Positions 47,544-58,254 are shown, numbered from the stretch's first letter. The stretch is 64,000 nucleotides of DNA from Serpula lacrymans var. lacrymans S7.9 (GCF_000218685.1 NW_006763297.1:1330249-1394248), one strand, 5' to 3'. Notes: generated from the sequence alone by a model not told the origin. Translations and numbers: made by a program.

Positions 47544-50120
47544 ATGGCACACATACCAAGTATGGTTGATTGCACATGTCCTGCATGTGGAAAACTTTTG
47601 AAAACACCACAAGGTGTTATGGCTCACCTATCAATGTCAGCAATGTGTGCTTGGTATAGGAAAGGAAAGAGAAGAGAACTTGAGGCAGACAACCTAGGCC
47701 CTGAACAAGTAGTATTTGATGAAGTCAACTTGGATGAAAATGTTTACAACCAAGAAGATTATGACTCAGATGGGTCAGAAGATATATTCCTCAACAGCTT
47801 ACAAGAACCATTTAACAATTTCCTGAATGATCCTGCAATGCAAGGCAACACCCAGGATAACTTGAACCCTGACCCAGAGATGCAGGCTGGCAGTTCACGT
47901 CACCCCCACTCCCTGCACTTTAATCTGGATGACAATGATGATGATAATGAAAGAGTAGTGGAACAAAATGAGAATGCTGGCAAGGTTATAAGGGTGGATC
48001 TGGATGCTCATAATAAATGGAGGGAGATTTTTCACCAATTCCATCAAGATGACAATGAAATGGATGTTGATCTTCCAGATAATAGATGGGCTCCATTTTC
48101 CACAGAATTAGACTGGAAATTTGCACATCGGGCATTGCAGGAGGGGGTTGGCCAGAAATCTCTTGACAGATTATTGGCAATTCCTGAAGTGAGTGACGCC
48201 TCCACACTTTGATCCATGTTTTATGTTAACTGACCTCCAACCTTTACGCCAGCTTTCCCAGAGACTGGGCCTTTTTTATCAAAATAGCAGAAGCGTTCTA
48301 AAAATTATTGACTCCAAAATTCCTGAAAGGGCCAAATGGCACTCAAAATATCTACACTTTGATGATTGTCCAGAAGAAAAACACCTTATACAATATAGAG
48401 ACCCCTTACAAGCCATTACTTCTTTGTTGGGCAATCCAGCACATGCGACAGACATAGTATATAAACCCCCAAGAATATTCACAAACAGCAACAGGGATGA
48501 TCGTATATTTAATAAGATGTGGACTGGGAAATGGTGGCATTCTGTACAGGTTAATATATTCACGCCAGTGGTTCCTTTCTAAATTTCATACTTATTTCTT
48601 TGACCTTAGGCTCTTCTACCTCGGGGAGCATCTGTTGCTCCTGTTATAATAGCGACAGACAAAACTCAGTTGACTCAGTTCTCAGGCGACAAGTTTGCAT
48701 ATCTGGTGTATCTAATGCTAGGCAATATACCCAGCTCTATTAGGCACAAACCCTCTCAGCACGCTTGCGCACTCATTGGATATCTGTCTGTCAATAAATT
48801 GGTGAAAAAAGGCTTGACAACAAAGGAGAAGACAGCACGTGTTTAAAGACTTTTCCATGCCTTGGTACGAATGATTTTGGAGCCACTTATTGAGGCTGGA
48901 TGTAAAGGAATGGAGGTTACAGGTGGAGATGGTGCAGTGAGAAAGATTCACCCTATTTTTGCTTACTATGTCGCCGACTATCCCGAGCAATGTCTGGTGA
49001 CTTGCTCAAAGTATGGAACATGTCCCAAGTGCAGGCGTCCAGCAACAGACCTTGAAAATAAAGCAGCTAGGGAACCTAGGATGTTTGACTAGACTCTCTC
49101 TGTCATTAATCAAGCCTCATCTTTGAACTCAAGGAGAGAATTTTTTGATCAATGTATGGATAAAGATGTATCTGGAGGTGTTTACAGGCCATTTTGGGAA
49201 GGATTTCCCTACTGTGATATTCATCTTTGCAATACCCCCGACGTCTTGCATCAGTTATATCAAGGTGTCATTAAACATATTATCTTATGGTGCCAAGATC
49301 TTATGGGTACAGAGAAACTGGATGCAAGAATATGCACTTTACCTCCTGCATATGGATCAAAGCATTTCAAAAATGGTTTATCGCCTTTTTCTCAGATATC
49401 TGGAGGTGAAAGAAAAGATATGGCCAAGGTACTTTTAGGATGCCTTGTAGGAAAACTCCCCAAGCAGGCAATTATCACAATTAGATCACTCTTGGACTTT
49501 ATTTACATTGCTCAGTACCCCACACACAGCGATACAACCCTTGGATATCTATCAGATGCTCTCAAAACATTTCATCAAAACAAAGCATTTTTGTCACTCT
49601 GGGTGTTAGAGAAAATTTTAATATTCCTAAATTTCACTCTCTACTACACTATGTCAACTCTATTTGCTGGTTTGGGGCTACAAATAACTACAATGCAGAA
49701 ATGTTTGAACGTTTCCACATAGACATGGCCAAGGATGTATGGAGAGCATCAAATCATAGGAATGAGCGTCCACAAATGACCACCTGGCTAACAAGGCAAG
49801 AAAAAACTGCATGGTTTGAATGCTATCAATTGTCTTTACAAAATAGACCAGTTCTACGTCAGCAAGATATTCTCCAGAATTCATCTGGCTTAGGTATTAA
49901 CATAGCCAAAGTATCTCCTCTTCCACAATAACCCCTTCAATTAATTCAACAAAACCACCAATGCCATGGCTTCATACATGATATCAAGGAGTTTCTGAAT
50001 CGCCTAATGCACAGTCAGCCAGGTTATATGTCCAGAAATCAAGTCAATATTGCAAATCTCCCATTTGATTCACTTAACGTATTCACTAGTTTCAAACTCA
50101 CTCCAATTCACCTTGGAGAT
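47544..50120 (+). pseudogene. Plavaka-type transposase, 5' part (split by Gypsy B)
   Basis: It starts MAHIPSMVDCTCPACGKLL, a zinc-finger-like N-terminus with later H and C, followed by an acidic linker. Introns lie after LLAIPE (near 48189) and WWHSVQ (48549). Family motifs: DKTQLTQFSGDKFAYLVYLM; HACALIGYLSV; TGGDGAVRKIHPIFAYYVAD; CSKYGTCPKCRRP; FPYCDIHLCNTPDVLHQLYQ. These match basidiomycete Plavaka transposases of the CACTA-like group. The frame is broken by TAA at 48844-48846, TAG at 49090-49092, a frameshift near 49605 and TAA at 49929-49931. The coding sequence reads straight into the Gypsy B insertion at 50121. Confidence 0.85.
50116..50120. repeat. Target-site duplication GAGAT, left
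   Basis: Perfect 5-bp match to 56979-56983, made on integration of Gypsy B. Confidence 0.97.
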
Positions 50121-50504
50121 TGTAAAACCTCTATCCCCTATACCGAGTTAACGGAGGGATAAAAGCTTTTAATCAGACAAGTAGCGTTTCAAGTAACGAT
50201 TGAGAATTAATCAACAACTGAGGAAAGTATGTACATGATGGTCTACTATATATATGTTTCTGAAAGTCAGCCATGAGGCGCTGACTGAGCTAACATGCAG
50301 TAGCCATGAGGCGCTGACTGATGTTCTTTGTAATAATTCTAGACTCGTGTCACGTGGTGGTCACGTGATCTGATATAACTACGTATTATGTTATCCGCGC
50401 TAAAGCAGCAGCTTAACATATCTTATCTGTCATGTGATCAGATATCAAAGAAATGAAAAAGGAAATTAGCGCTCAGATTAGCGCTTCTGGTTCAAGTCGT
50501 GACA
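50121..50504 (-). repeat. 3' LTR of Gypsy B
   Basis: 384 bp, plus-strand text TGTAAAACCTCTATCCCC to CAAGTCGTGACA. It contains two copies of GCCATGAGGCGCTGACTGA separated by 17 bp and a CACGTG-rich segment. The last codons and the stop of pol lie inside it (50473-50504). Confidence 0.97.
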
Positions 50505-53500
50505 TTACCCCCTCTTTAGGACTTTCGTCCCGAAAGTAGGGGTCCATCTTTCCGTTTTCCCAATTAAACAATTGTTTTCGGACTCTAGTCGTTGTGAAGT
50601 TTTCGAAGGGTTGGAAATGTAATTGAAATCGGATCCGTCGAGGTGCACTAGGGTTGTTATCGTGGAATGTTTTTACTTTATCGGGTGAGTTGTTTAGATG
50701 TTGTTCGGGTTCCCACGTGCGTTCCTCTTTTGGATAGTTCTTCCAATGTACTAAGTATTCCAATTTCCCTCTTTTTAGACGTGAGTCTAAAACTTCTTCG
50801 ACTTCGTATTCTTCTTGTCCGTCCACTATTACCGGCGGTATTGGTTTAGGTTTCTGTTGGGAAGGGAACTGTGGTTCTTTGTACGGTGTAAGCTTTATCT
50901 CGTTGAAAACTGGATGAATAGGCCTCCATGTCGGTGGTAGCGCTAATTTATATGCCGATTCGCCTATCTTTTCCAGTATTTCAAACGGACCGTGTCTCTT
51001 GTCGTCCAGTTTCTTAGCTGGTCGATCTGTTGAGATATTTGTCGCTTCTACGTACACCTTATCTCCTACTCTATACTCTACTGCTTCTCTCTTCTTCTTA
51101 TCGTACTGCTTCTTCATCTGTTCAGCTGCCTTTTGCAGCGATTCTTCCGCTCTCTTCCTTGTTTCTGTCATTCTCTTTACGAAGTCTTCTGCGTTTTCGT
51201 TTTTTACCCCCACTTTCACTACTTCCTGTGTTCTCGGATGATGTCCATGATTCAGGTAGAACGGGCTATATCCCGTCGCAGAATGTTGTTTGTTATTGTA
51301 AGAGAATTCTGCTAGGGTAAGCCATTCTGCCCAATCATCTTGTTTGTGGTTTACGAAGATTCTGAGATATTGTTCTATCTCTTGATTGATCCTCTCCGTC
51401 TGTCCATCCGTTTGTGGATGCCAAGCCGTCGATGGGTTCGCTTTTATCTGAAGAAGTGTATGTAGATCTTTCATGAATTTTGAAACGAATTGCGGTCCCC
51501 GATCCGAGATGATCTTTTCGGGTATGCCATGGTTCCGGAATACATGATCTCTAAATAGTCGTGCCACTCCTTCCGATGTGATCTCCATCTGCGTGGGAAT
51601 TACCTTGATCATTTTTGTAAATCGGTCTACTACTACCATTATCATGTTATATCCATTTGATTCTGGTAGCGGTCCGATTAGATCTACTGATATGATCTGC
51701 CAAGGTTTATCCGGGATCTCATTTGGATGAAGCGGTGCCGCTTTCTTTTTATGGTCTGTTTTGGTTCTTTGGCAGACTTCACATCCATCTACGTATCTCG
51801 TGATATCTCTGTCCATATAGGGCCACCAGTACTGTCGAGTAATTAGCTCCTTTGTCTTATATCTTCCTGGATGACCTGCAATAACAGAGTCGTGGTTTCG
51901 TCGGATAATCTCTTCCCTTAACGTGGCATCCTTCGGTACATAGATCCTGCCTTTGAATACTATGCGACCGTCCTCGTCTAGCCATCCATCCTCTCTCCTC
52001 TCTATCTTTCCTTTCATCTTTTTTATCAATTCATCTACATTTCCTTTTCTCTTTGTAATCCATTTTGAAATCTCTAATTCTTCCTCCTGACTATCTGCGA
52101 TCTTTTGTCTTTGTTCTGGAGAGAGAGTCATTCTTACAAATAGTTTCTCATCCAGTAGTATGACGTCTTCGTTGTCGTTTTCTCCTTTGTTATGATCTGA
52201 CCGCCTTGAGAGAAGATCTGCTTTTATATGCTTCCTTCCTGGCATATGATGTATCGTGAAATGATACTGGCTCAACTCTGTCATCCACCGCGCCTGTCTC
52301 CTGTTCAACTTCTTGGGTTCTTTGAAATACAGTAGATTTTGATGATCTGTCCATATTTCAAATTCCTCTTCTGCGTCTATCAAGTAATGCCTCCATTCGT
52401 TAAGTGCCGTCATGATGGCAAGAAGTTCTTTGTCATAGATCTCGTAATTGCGTTCTGTGGGGTTTAACGCTTTGGAGAGGTATGCAATTGGCTTCCAGTC
52501 ATCTTTTTGTCTTTGTGATAATACAGCACCCATAGCGAAGTCACTACTATCCGCTTCTACTTTGTATTGGCCATGTGGTACTGGGAGAGCTAACACCGGG
52601 GCCGAAGCTACACGTTGTTTTAATGTGTTAAATGCTTCTTGTTGTTCATTTCCCCAAATGAAGTCCTCTTTTCCCGTTAACTTGGTCAATGGTTTGGCTA
52701 CTTCCCCGAAGCCCTCTATGAACCTTCGATAGAAATTTACAAATCCCAAGAATGCTTGTATGTCTTTCTTATTTTTGCATTCTGGCCATTTGCTGATTCC
52801 TTCTACCTTCACCGGATCCATGCGAATTTTGTTTTCTGAGATGATCAGTCCCAGGTATTCCACTTCTGTCTGTTCGAAATCGCATTTTTCTGGTTTAAGA
52901 TAGAGATGATTTTTTCTCAGGATTTCTAACACACGTCGCGTCGTTGCTCGGTGTGTTTCTATATCCTTTGTGAATATCATGATATCATCTAGATATATGA
53001 TTACTAATCCTTCATCTATCAACTCTCTAAAAAGCGTGTTCATCATCATTTGGAACGTGGCGGGGGAATTTGTCAGTCCGAAGAACATGACTAGTGGTTC
53101 GAATAATCCCCGATTTGTCCTAAACGCCGCCTTATGCTCATCTCCTTCTCTCATTCGGATGTTATTATATCCCCATCTTACATCCAATTTTGTGAAGTAT
53201 TTGGCTCCACTCAATTTGTCTACTAGTTCCCCGATCAACGGAAGTGGATATCTATTTTTGATGGTGATATCGTTTAGCTTCCTATAATCTTGAACTGGTC
53301 TCAACTTCCCGTCTTTCTTTTTAATGAAGAAGAATGGCGATGCAAATGGGGACTTTGATGGTCTGATCCGTCCTGATTCCAGATTCTCTTTTAGGAACAC
53401 ATCTAGTTCTTCTTGCTCTCCTCTTGCCAATGGATAGATCTTGCAATCTAGGGAGTGATCTCCCGGTATTAGTTCGATTGCGTGATCCCATTGTCTTCTT

Positions 53501-54734
53501 TCAGGTAATGTGTCAAACTCCTTCTTATCAAATACGTCTTTGTATTGATGAAGGTGTCTTGGCACTATCTTTTCGAATCCTCCTTCTTTTCGATCTTTGC
53601 CTGCGGCTTCTGCCAGCTTCTGTGCCATTGTGCCTTGGGCTCTGATATGGTAATATTGATCGTCGATCGTGGCATCTTCGAAATTATGGAGGTTTACCTG
53701 TATCATCCTCTCGTCTTCTCCTAGTTCCTCAAAGAATATTTCCGGATCCTCCTCTGGATCAGAGATTCGGATTCTCGGTTTACATTCTTCAGGACATCTT
53801 TCAAAGGTCAACTTCGACTCTTTCCAGTCTATCTTAGGATTATGTTTGTTCAACCACTCATGTCCTAGAAACATTTTTCCGTTACCCAAATTGGTTACGG
53901 CAAGATGTATCTTTTCGACGTGTCCGTCGATTTCCATGAGTAGTATTACAAATTCATTGATGGCTCCGTTTTTATTAAGAGTTCCATCCGCATTATAGAC
54001 TGGGATAGGTCTCGGTATCTTCCTTGTCTCATATCTTTTGTCTTTCACAAATTGGGAGTCGATGCAACTCCCCGTGCATCCACTGTCCAATAGTGCTTCG
54101 ACTGTTTCTGTTTGGAGAGTATCTAATGTAGTAAGCTTACATTTTACGTTCATTTGATTGCCTTGGGTGCCCCTAATGTACTTTTTTGGGGAGGCAATTT
54201 CTATGATCGCTTGTATAGCTTCTACTTTTGGTAACTGGTTGATTTCTTTGATCGTTTCCCGGGTTACTTCTCTCGTTCTTTTTTTATGTGTCCAGGCACT
54301 TAGAATCCCAATGGATCTTTCTTCCTTTTGGTCTCTTAGCCTGTCCACTACCCACTCTGGGGTCCAAACTTCTGTTCTAGGTTTTTTCAAAGGGGTTCCT
54401 GACCTTTCTTCTACAGTCTCTGCTGCGTTTTCCTCCGTAGAGTTCGCCGCATCGGGTGTAGGAATCTTAGGTTCTATCGTAAATGCTGCGCTTTTTAGTG
54501 ATTCGCCCGCCGTCGGAACTGCGGATGTCTCATCACTCTGCGCCGCTTTTACTCTAGTTGCATCTTTTTCGTTTCGGATCTCTTTCTTTGTCTGAGTGGA
54601 AATAATTTTATTGTTATCCGCGCTAAAGCAGCAGCTTAACAATTCTGAGTCACATGTATCTACAGTCAAAGGAAGAAACCGATTCGAAACGTCTTTAGGC
54701 TCAGTCGGTCGATGCGGTACCGCTGGCCTCTTTA
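50473..54734 (-). CDS. pol: Gypsy B pol polyprotein (protease, RT, RNase H, integrase, chromodomain)
   Basis: The frame is -1 relative to gag and opens at the slip site near 54735; the first ATG-free part reads LKRPAVPHRPTEPKDVSN. Domains in order: aspartic protease LLDSGCTGSCID (about 54090); RT with LDVRWGYNNIRM and the catalytic YLDD (about 52995); RNase H ADSSDFAMGAVLS, ELLAIMTALNEW and TDHQNLLYF; integrase zinc finger (RRNHDSVIAGHPG; CEVCQRTK); core VDLIGPLPESNGYNMIM, IISDRGPQFVSKF and QTDGQTERINQEIEQYL (DDE residues kept); chromodomain EVEEVLDSRLKRGKLEYLVH and WKNYPKEERTWEPEQHL. It ends 32 bp inside the 3' LTR. About 1,420 residues, normal for a single Pol. All catalytic residues seen are intact. 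Confidence 0.95.
50505..50520 (-). promoter_or_regulatory. Polypurine tract of Gypsy B
   Basis: On the minus strand CCTAAAGAGGGGGTAA abuts the 3' LTR. It primes plus-strand DNA synthesis. It is also coding: it lies within the pol frame (SPKEGVM). Confidence 0.85.
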
Positions 54735-55850
54735 AAAACCCTCAAGGAGTTTTTCCCTTTCCTCTTTCGTCATCTTTTCCAGAAACTCTCGGACATTAAA
54801 TTGTGGCTTCCTTTTTTGTGCGTCTTTGCACTCGAAGCTTCTATGTCCCTTTTCTCCGCATCGGTAGCATCGTCCTTCCGTGCGGAACTTTGCCTTGTCC
54901 ACCTCCATTCTTTCTCCACTACCGGTATAGGTATATCCGGTCCCGTCTTTCTTTTTCTCTCCTTCTTTCTTTTGTTCCGAATAGGGTTTCTTCCCAGTAT
55001 CGGAACCTTTCTTCTCTTTCTCTCTCTCTCTCCAAATATAGTCTATTCTGATGAGTTCCCTTTTCCACTCTTGGTAATCTCTTGGAATGTGCCCGCCGTA
55101 GATCACCCTATCCACTAGCGGTTTGTTCATATTCCTTCTGAGTAGAGATACTAGGAACTCTTCATTTATTCTATTTGTGTATCCCGCCCATCTTTTCTTC
55201 TCTTCAAACCTTTCAAAGAAGGCTTGGGCGGTTTCGTTGCCCTGTCTCAGGGTCAGTATTTCGTTCTTGGCAGTTTCTTTTTCAAAACTGTCCTTGAACC
55301 TTTCTTCCATTTTGTCCGCAAAATACGGCCAACTTCCGTACGTGTTTGTAATATCGAGCCCCAGCTGTTGGGCGTCGACTCGGTTCTCTAGCCAATCGGT
55401 CCGGAAGGCCGCGGCTTCTCCTTCTTTCATAAAAGATAGCACAAAGCTTATCTTCTTTCGATCATCTTTGAAATATACGGCATCATCTTCGAAATGCAGT
55501 AATAAGGACTCTCTAAAGGCCCTATACTTTTTCTTATCTCCGGAGAAGTTCTCGGGTTTCTCCAGTGCCGTTCTACTTCTTTCCACCTTTTCTGGAGGTG
55601 GCTGTATCTGTTTCTTTAGTTTTCTTTGCAAGACGCTCACTTCTTCGAGTGCCTCGTCTAGCTGCGATTGGTAGTGCATTTGTGTCTGTCTTATTGCCTT
55701 TTCTATTTCTTGTTTTACGTATGCTTCCAATCGCGCTTCTTTCGGGGGGGGAGTTTCTATTCTGGGTAATGCGTCCATCATTTCCCTGGTAAATGCGCTG
55801 TCCGTACTGTTGGATGGCTCGGGCAGATCGCGATATTCTAGGTTGGACAT
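54732..55850 (-). CDS. gag: Gypsy B gag
   Basis: 372 codons from MSNLEYRDLPEPSNS. A coiled segment (YVKQEIEKAIRQTQMHYQ) leads into the capsid-like core (KPENFSGDKKKYRAF; GSWPYFADKMEERFKDSF; LRQGNETAQAFFERFEEKK), a basic stretch and one CCHC zinc knuckle (CYRCGEKGHRSFECKD) near the C-terminus. It ends KLLEGF then TAA at 54732-54734. It forms the particle and packages RNA. Unlike family A it has no internal stop. An overlapping minus frame starts further up (56010) but lacks gag features. Confidence 0.93.
   Translation of the reverse strand: MSNLEYRDLPEPSNSTDSAFTREMMDALPRIETPPPKEARLEAYVKQEIEKAIRQTQMHYQSQLDEALEEVSVLQRKLKKQIQPPPEKVERSRTALEKPENFSGDKKKYRAFRESLLLHFEDDAVYFKDDRKKISFVLSFMKEGEAAAFRTDWLENRVDAQQLGLDITNTYGSWPYFADKMEERFKDSFEKETAKNEILTLRQGNETAQAFFERFEEKKRWAGYTNRINEEFLVSLLRRNMNKPLVDRVIYGGHIPRDYQEWKRELIRIDYIWREREKEKKGSDTGKKPYSEQKKEGEKKKDGTGYTYTGSGERMEVDKAKFRTEGRCYRCGEKGHRSFECKDAQKRKPQFNVREFLEKMTKEEREKLLEGF
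54735..54741 (-). promoter_or_regulatory. Candidate -1 ribosomal frameshift site GGGTTTT
   Basis: In the gag frame this reads G GGT TTT directly before the TAA stop. A -1 slip on the heptamer gives GGG TTT TTA AAG and enters the open pol frame, which has been closed by a TGA a few bases upstream. The overlap therefore leaves almost no other place for the shift. Confidence 0.75.
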
Positions 55851-56581
55851 TGAACGTGAGTTGGGGAGGAGGGGGAGTTTCGGATTTGATTAAAGGGGAT
55901 GGGATTCTGATGGGTTCTATTTCTGGTAAAGGGAATTTCCCTTTGAATACGTAATCTTGAGAGTAAATGTGTTGCTCTCCGATCCAAATGTAAAAGTCTC
56001 TACTAAGCATAGAAAGGAGTTCACCAGTGATAAGCTGGATCGATACACCGCTTTCTAAGATCCTAGTAGTCTATCTATTTCTCTTTGAGTCAAAGTGGTC
56101 CTCTTCAGCCCACTACTGACTATGTAGGTATGGTAACTATTTTTGTATTTTACGAATTTTATGTAAAAGGTATAGTGATAAATTGGGGTCCGAACGGTTG
56201 TCCCAATGTGACCAGCTTATTAGGCTTTCAGTCCTTCTCCCGACTGGCGGACGCAAATGCGCGGCCTGGTCAGAGGAAATCGAAAAATGAAACTAGGTAA
56301 AACCGAGAAAATCTCAGTGGTTCCACACCAAAGAGATTATGATGATATAAATGTATTTAGAGGGGGATGGTTACGAAGGAGTCTTGGGATGAGGAAGGTG
56401 ATACGTTGGCGGGAAAGAAAGATAAGATGGTGTCGGGGCGAGTAGGGATGTGATGGAGTGGAAGAGTAGTGGTGGTTTGGGTTGAGTGTTTGAGTAGGGT
56501 TAGGATTAGTAGGATGATGATGATGGTGATGATGATGGTTGTTAGGATTGTTGCTGTTAGGTTCATAAACGGTACTCGTAG
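55851..56581 (-). other. Gypsy B leader between primer-binding site and gag
   Basis: Untranslated leader of about 730 bp. It shares CAGTGGTTCCACACCA (56315-56330), CCTTCTCC.GACTGGC and GCCTGGTCA.AGG with the family A leader although the LTRs differ. A short repetitive GATGATGATGGTGATGATG segment lies near 56515-56540. Confidence 0.7.
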
Positions 56582-56593
56582 CAGTTGTTGATT
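56582..56593 (-). promoter_or_regulatory. Primer-binding site of Gypsy B (self-priming type)
   Basis: One base from the 5' LTR. Plus-strand CAGTTGTTGATT here is the exact reverse complement of AATCAACAACTG at 56683-56694 inside the LTR, which lies 35 bp downstream of the minus-strand TATA and so should be the start of the element RNA. Confidence 0.75.
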
Positions 56594-56594
56594 G

Positions 56595-56978
56595 TGTAAA
56601 ACCTCTATCCCCTATACCGAGTTAACGGAGGGATAAAAGCTTTTAATCAGACAAGTAGCGTTTCAAGTAACGATTGAGAATTAATCAACAACTGAGGAAA
56701 GTATGTACATGATGGTCTACTATATATATGTTTCTGAAAGTCAGCCATGAGGCGCTGACTGAGCTAACATGTAGTAGCCATGAGGCGCTGACTGATGTTC
56801 TTTGTAATAATTCTAGACTCGTGTCACGTGGTGGTCACGTGATCTGATATAACTACGTATTATGTTATCCGCGCTAAAGCAGCAGCTTAACATATCTTAT
56901 CTGTCATGTGATCAGATATCAAAGAAATGAAAAAGGAAATTAGCGCTCAGATTAGCGCTTCTGGTTCAAGTCGTGACA
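56595..56978 (-). repeat. 5' LTR of Gypsy B
   Basis: 384 bp, identical to the 3' LTR except one base. The minus-strand promoter has TATATATA (56722-56729) and the predicted RNA start near 56694. Confidence 0.97.
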
Positions 56979-56983
56979 GAGAT
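56979..56983. repeat. Target-site duplication GAGAT, right
   Basis: Perfect match to 50116-50120. Confidence 0.97.
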
Positions 56984-57369
56984 GATGCTAGTGCAAGTGT
57001 AAAGTACGAAGTCATTAAAGCAAGACCTAGGTCCAAAGGAATTGCTCCACAGTTTGATAATGTTGTTGTATTAGACTCATTAGAAGCAGAGTCAACAGGT
57101 GTTGCTGGTAATATTTTCCTCTAATTTCATGATCAGTTTCAAGTTTTGAATTAATGTTTCATAAAATAGGTACACATGTTGGAAGAGTTAAAGTAATATT
57201 CAAGCTCCCTGCCATTTTTCATGGTGGTTCTGTTGGTATACCCAAACATTGGCCCAAAATTCCATTGGTGTACATTGAATGCTACACCAAGTTGAAAGGC
57301 AGTGCAGATCCAGCACATATGATGTATGCAATTACAAAACCTGCACTTAGAGCTGATGGTACTCCATAG
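56984..57369 (+). pseudogene. Plavaka-type transposase, 3' part (after Gypsy B)
   Basis: It resumes in the transposase frame right after the second GAGAT: ASVKYEVIKARPRSKG, FDNVVVLDSLEAESTGVA, an intron (about 57105-57170), then GTHVGRVKVIFKLPAIFHGG and LVYIECYTKLKGSADPAHMM to TAG at 57367-57369. Joining it to 47544-50120 and removing one GAGAT would give the pre-insertion arrangement. The gene was already broken by stops in its 5' part. Confidence 0.8.
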
Positions 57370-57439
57370 TACCATTGAGCAGTATACGACAAGGCTGCCA
57401 CTTGTTGCCTTTGTTTGGAAAAGATCAAGTGCCTACAAT

Positions 57440-57666
57440 GCGCCCTACAACATCATCAGTCACTGCCTCCATTAACTGTATAGTATATATGTACAAACAA
57501 CCTGTAGTAGTATAAATACCCAATAGATCCAGGAGACTCCTTAGTGAATCCCCCCGTTGTATACCCACAACTAACTCGGTCCTACCTAAGGGGTAACCAC
57601 TCCCTCATCATTACTCTTTTGCTTGTCTGAATTGTGCGCCAGAGTAACTAACTCTTGGTTGTTACA
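57440..57666 (+). mobile_element. Truncated LTR, Gypsy family A
   Basis: It matches the part of the LTR from ACATCATCAGTCACTGCCTC to the end TTGGTTGTTACA; the start of the LTR is missing. Orientation is opposite to the LTR at 57803-58212. Confidence 0.75.
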
Positions 57667-57802
57667 ACACACTTTGTTTCCACTCGCTAGCAAATGCTCA
57701 ACAACAGTCTAGCACCAAAGTCTTATCTTTCAAAAGACGTCCACTTAACCCTGTGGTCTGGGTTTGCACAAAGTACAAAAGAGTAATATGAGCAAGTCCT
57801 AG
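57667..57802 (-). other. Remnant of a Gypsy A leader with primer-binding site
   Basis: The text CACTTAACCCTGTGGTCTGG and TTTGCACAAAGT recalls the family A leader at 3735-3765. The predicted primer-binding site AGCAAGTCCT is at 57791-57800, two bases from the LTR. Confidence 0.6.
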
Positions 57803-58212
57803 TGTAACAACCAAGAGTTTGTATACTCTGGTGCACAACTCAGAAAAGCAGTAGTGAAGTGAGTGGAAGTGGTTACCCCTTATGATAGAACCAAGTTAGT
57901 TGTGGGTAAACAATAGGAGGACTTGCTGAGGAGTCTCCTTGATCTATTAGGGTTTATATACATCTACAAACTATTTGTACATATATACTATGCAGTTGAT
58001 GAAGGCAGTGGCTAATGACATCACAGGGTGCAGCCCATGTGATCAGCTCCACTGTGTGAGAGACTTGTAGCTAAAAATAAAGAAAGGCAGTGCAGCACAA
58101 GAATATGGAGTTTGAACAAAAGGAAGAGTACCACATGGCACAATTGTGTGAAAACTGAAAAGAAGGGCAAAGCGGAGATTGAAAATTAAAGGTCCAAACA
58201 TGTATTGTAACA
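57803..58212 (-). mobile_element. LTR, Gypsy family A (5' LTR remnant)
   Basis: Begins TGTAACAACCAAGAGTTT and ends TGTATTGTAACA, 410 bp. The leader remnant abuts it, so it is the 5' LTR of a lost minus-strand element. It carries AGGACTTGCT where most copies have AGGACTCGCT. The flanking bases are CCTAG and TGTAG. Confidence 0.8.
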
Positions 58213-58254
58213 TGTAGTGGGCTATGGGCTATAGAGATGTTCTTGGGGCATTAA

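Larger units (their letters stand above)
50121..56978 (-). mobile_element. Complete Ty3/Gypsy retrotransposon, family B (6858 bp, chromovirus, Tf1/sushi-like)
   Basis: LTRs at both ends, perfect GAGAT duplications outside, predicted primer-binding site and polypurine tract next to the LTRs, and open gag and pol joined by a slip site. LTRs differ at one base only (C at 50298, T at 56772), so the insertion is young. It lies inside the Plavaka transposase gene. The integrase ends in a chromodomain. All enzyme motifs read intact by eye, so this copy may be active. Confidence 0.96.

Noticed and set aside
54158..54595. 145-codon plus frame as an antisense gene
   Set aside because: Opposite the gag-pol linker; no promoter, intron signal or domain seen.
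50667..54998. Several plus-strand frames of 60-145 codons
   Set aside because: Shadows of the intact gag/pol on the minus strand; no independent start context or motif.
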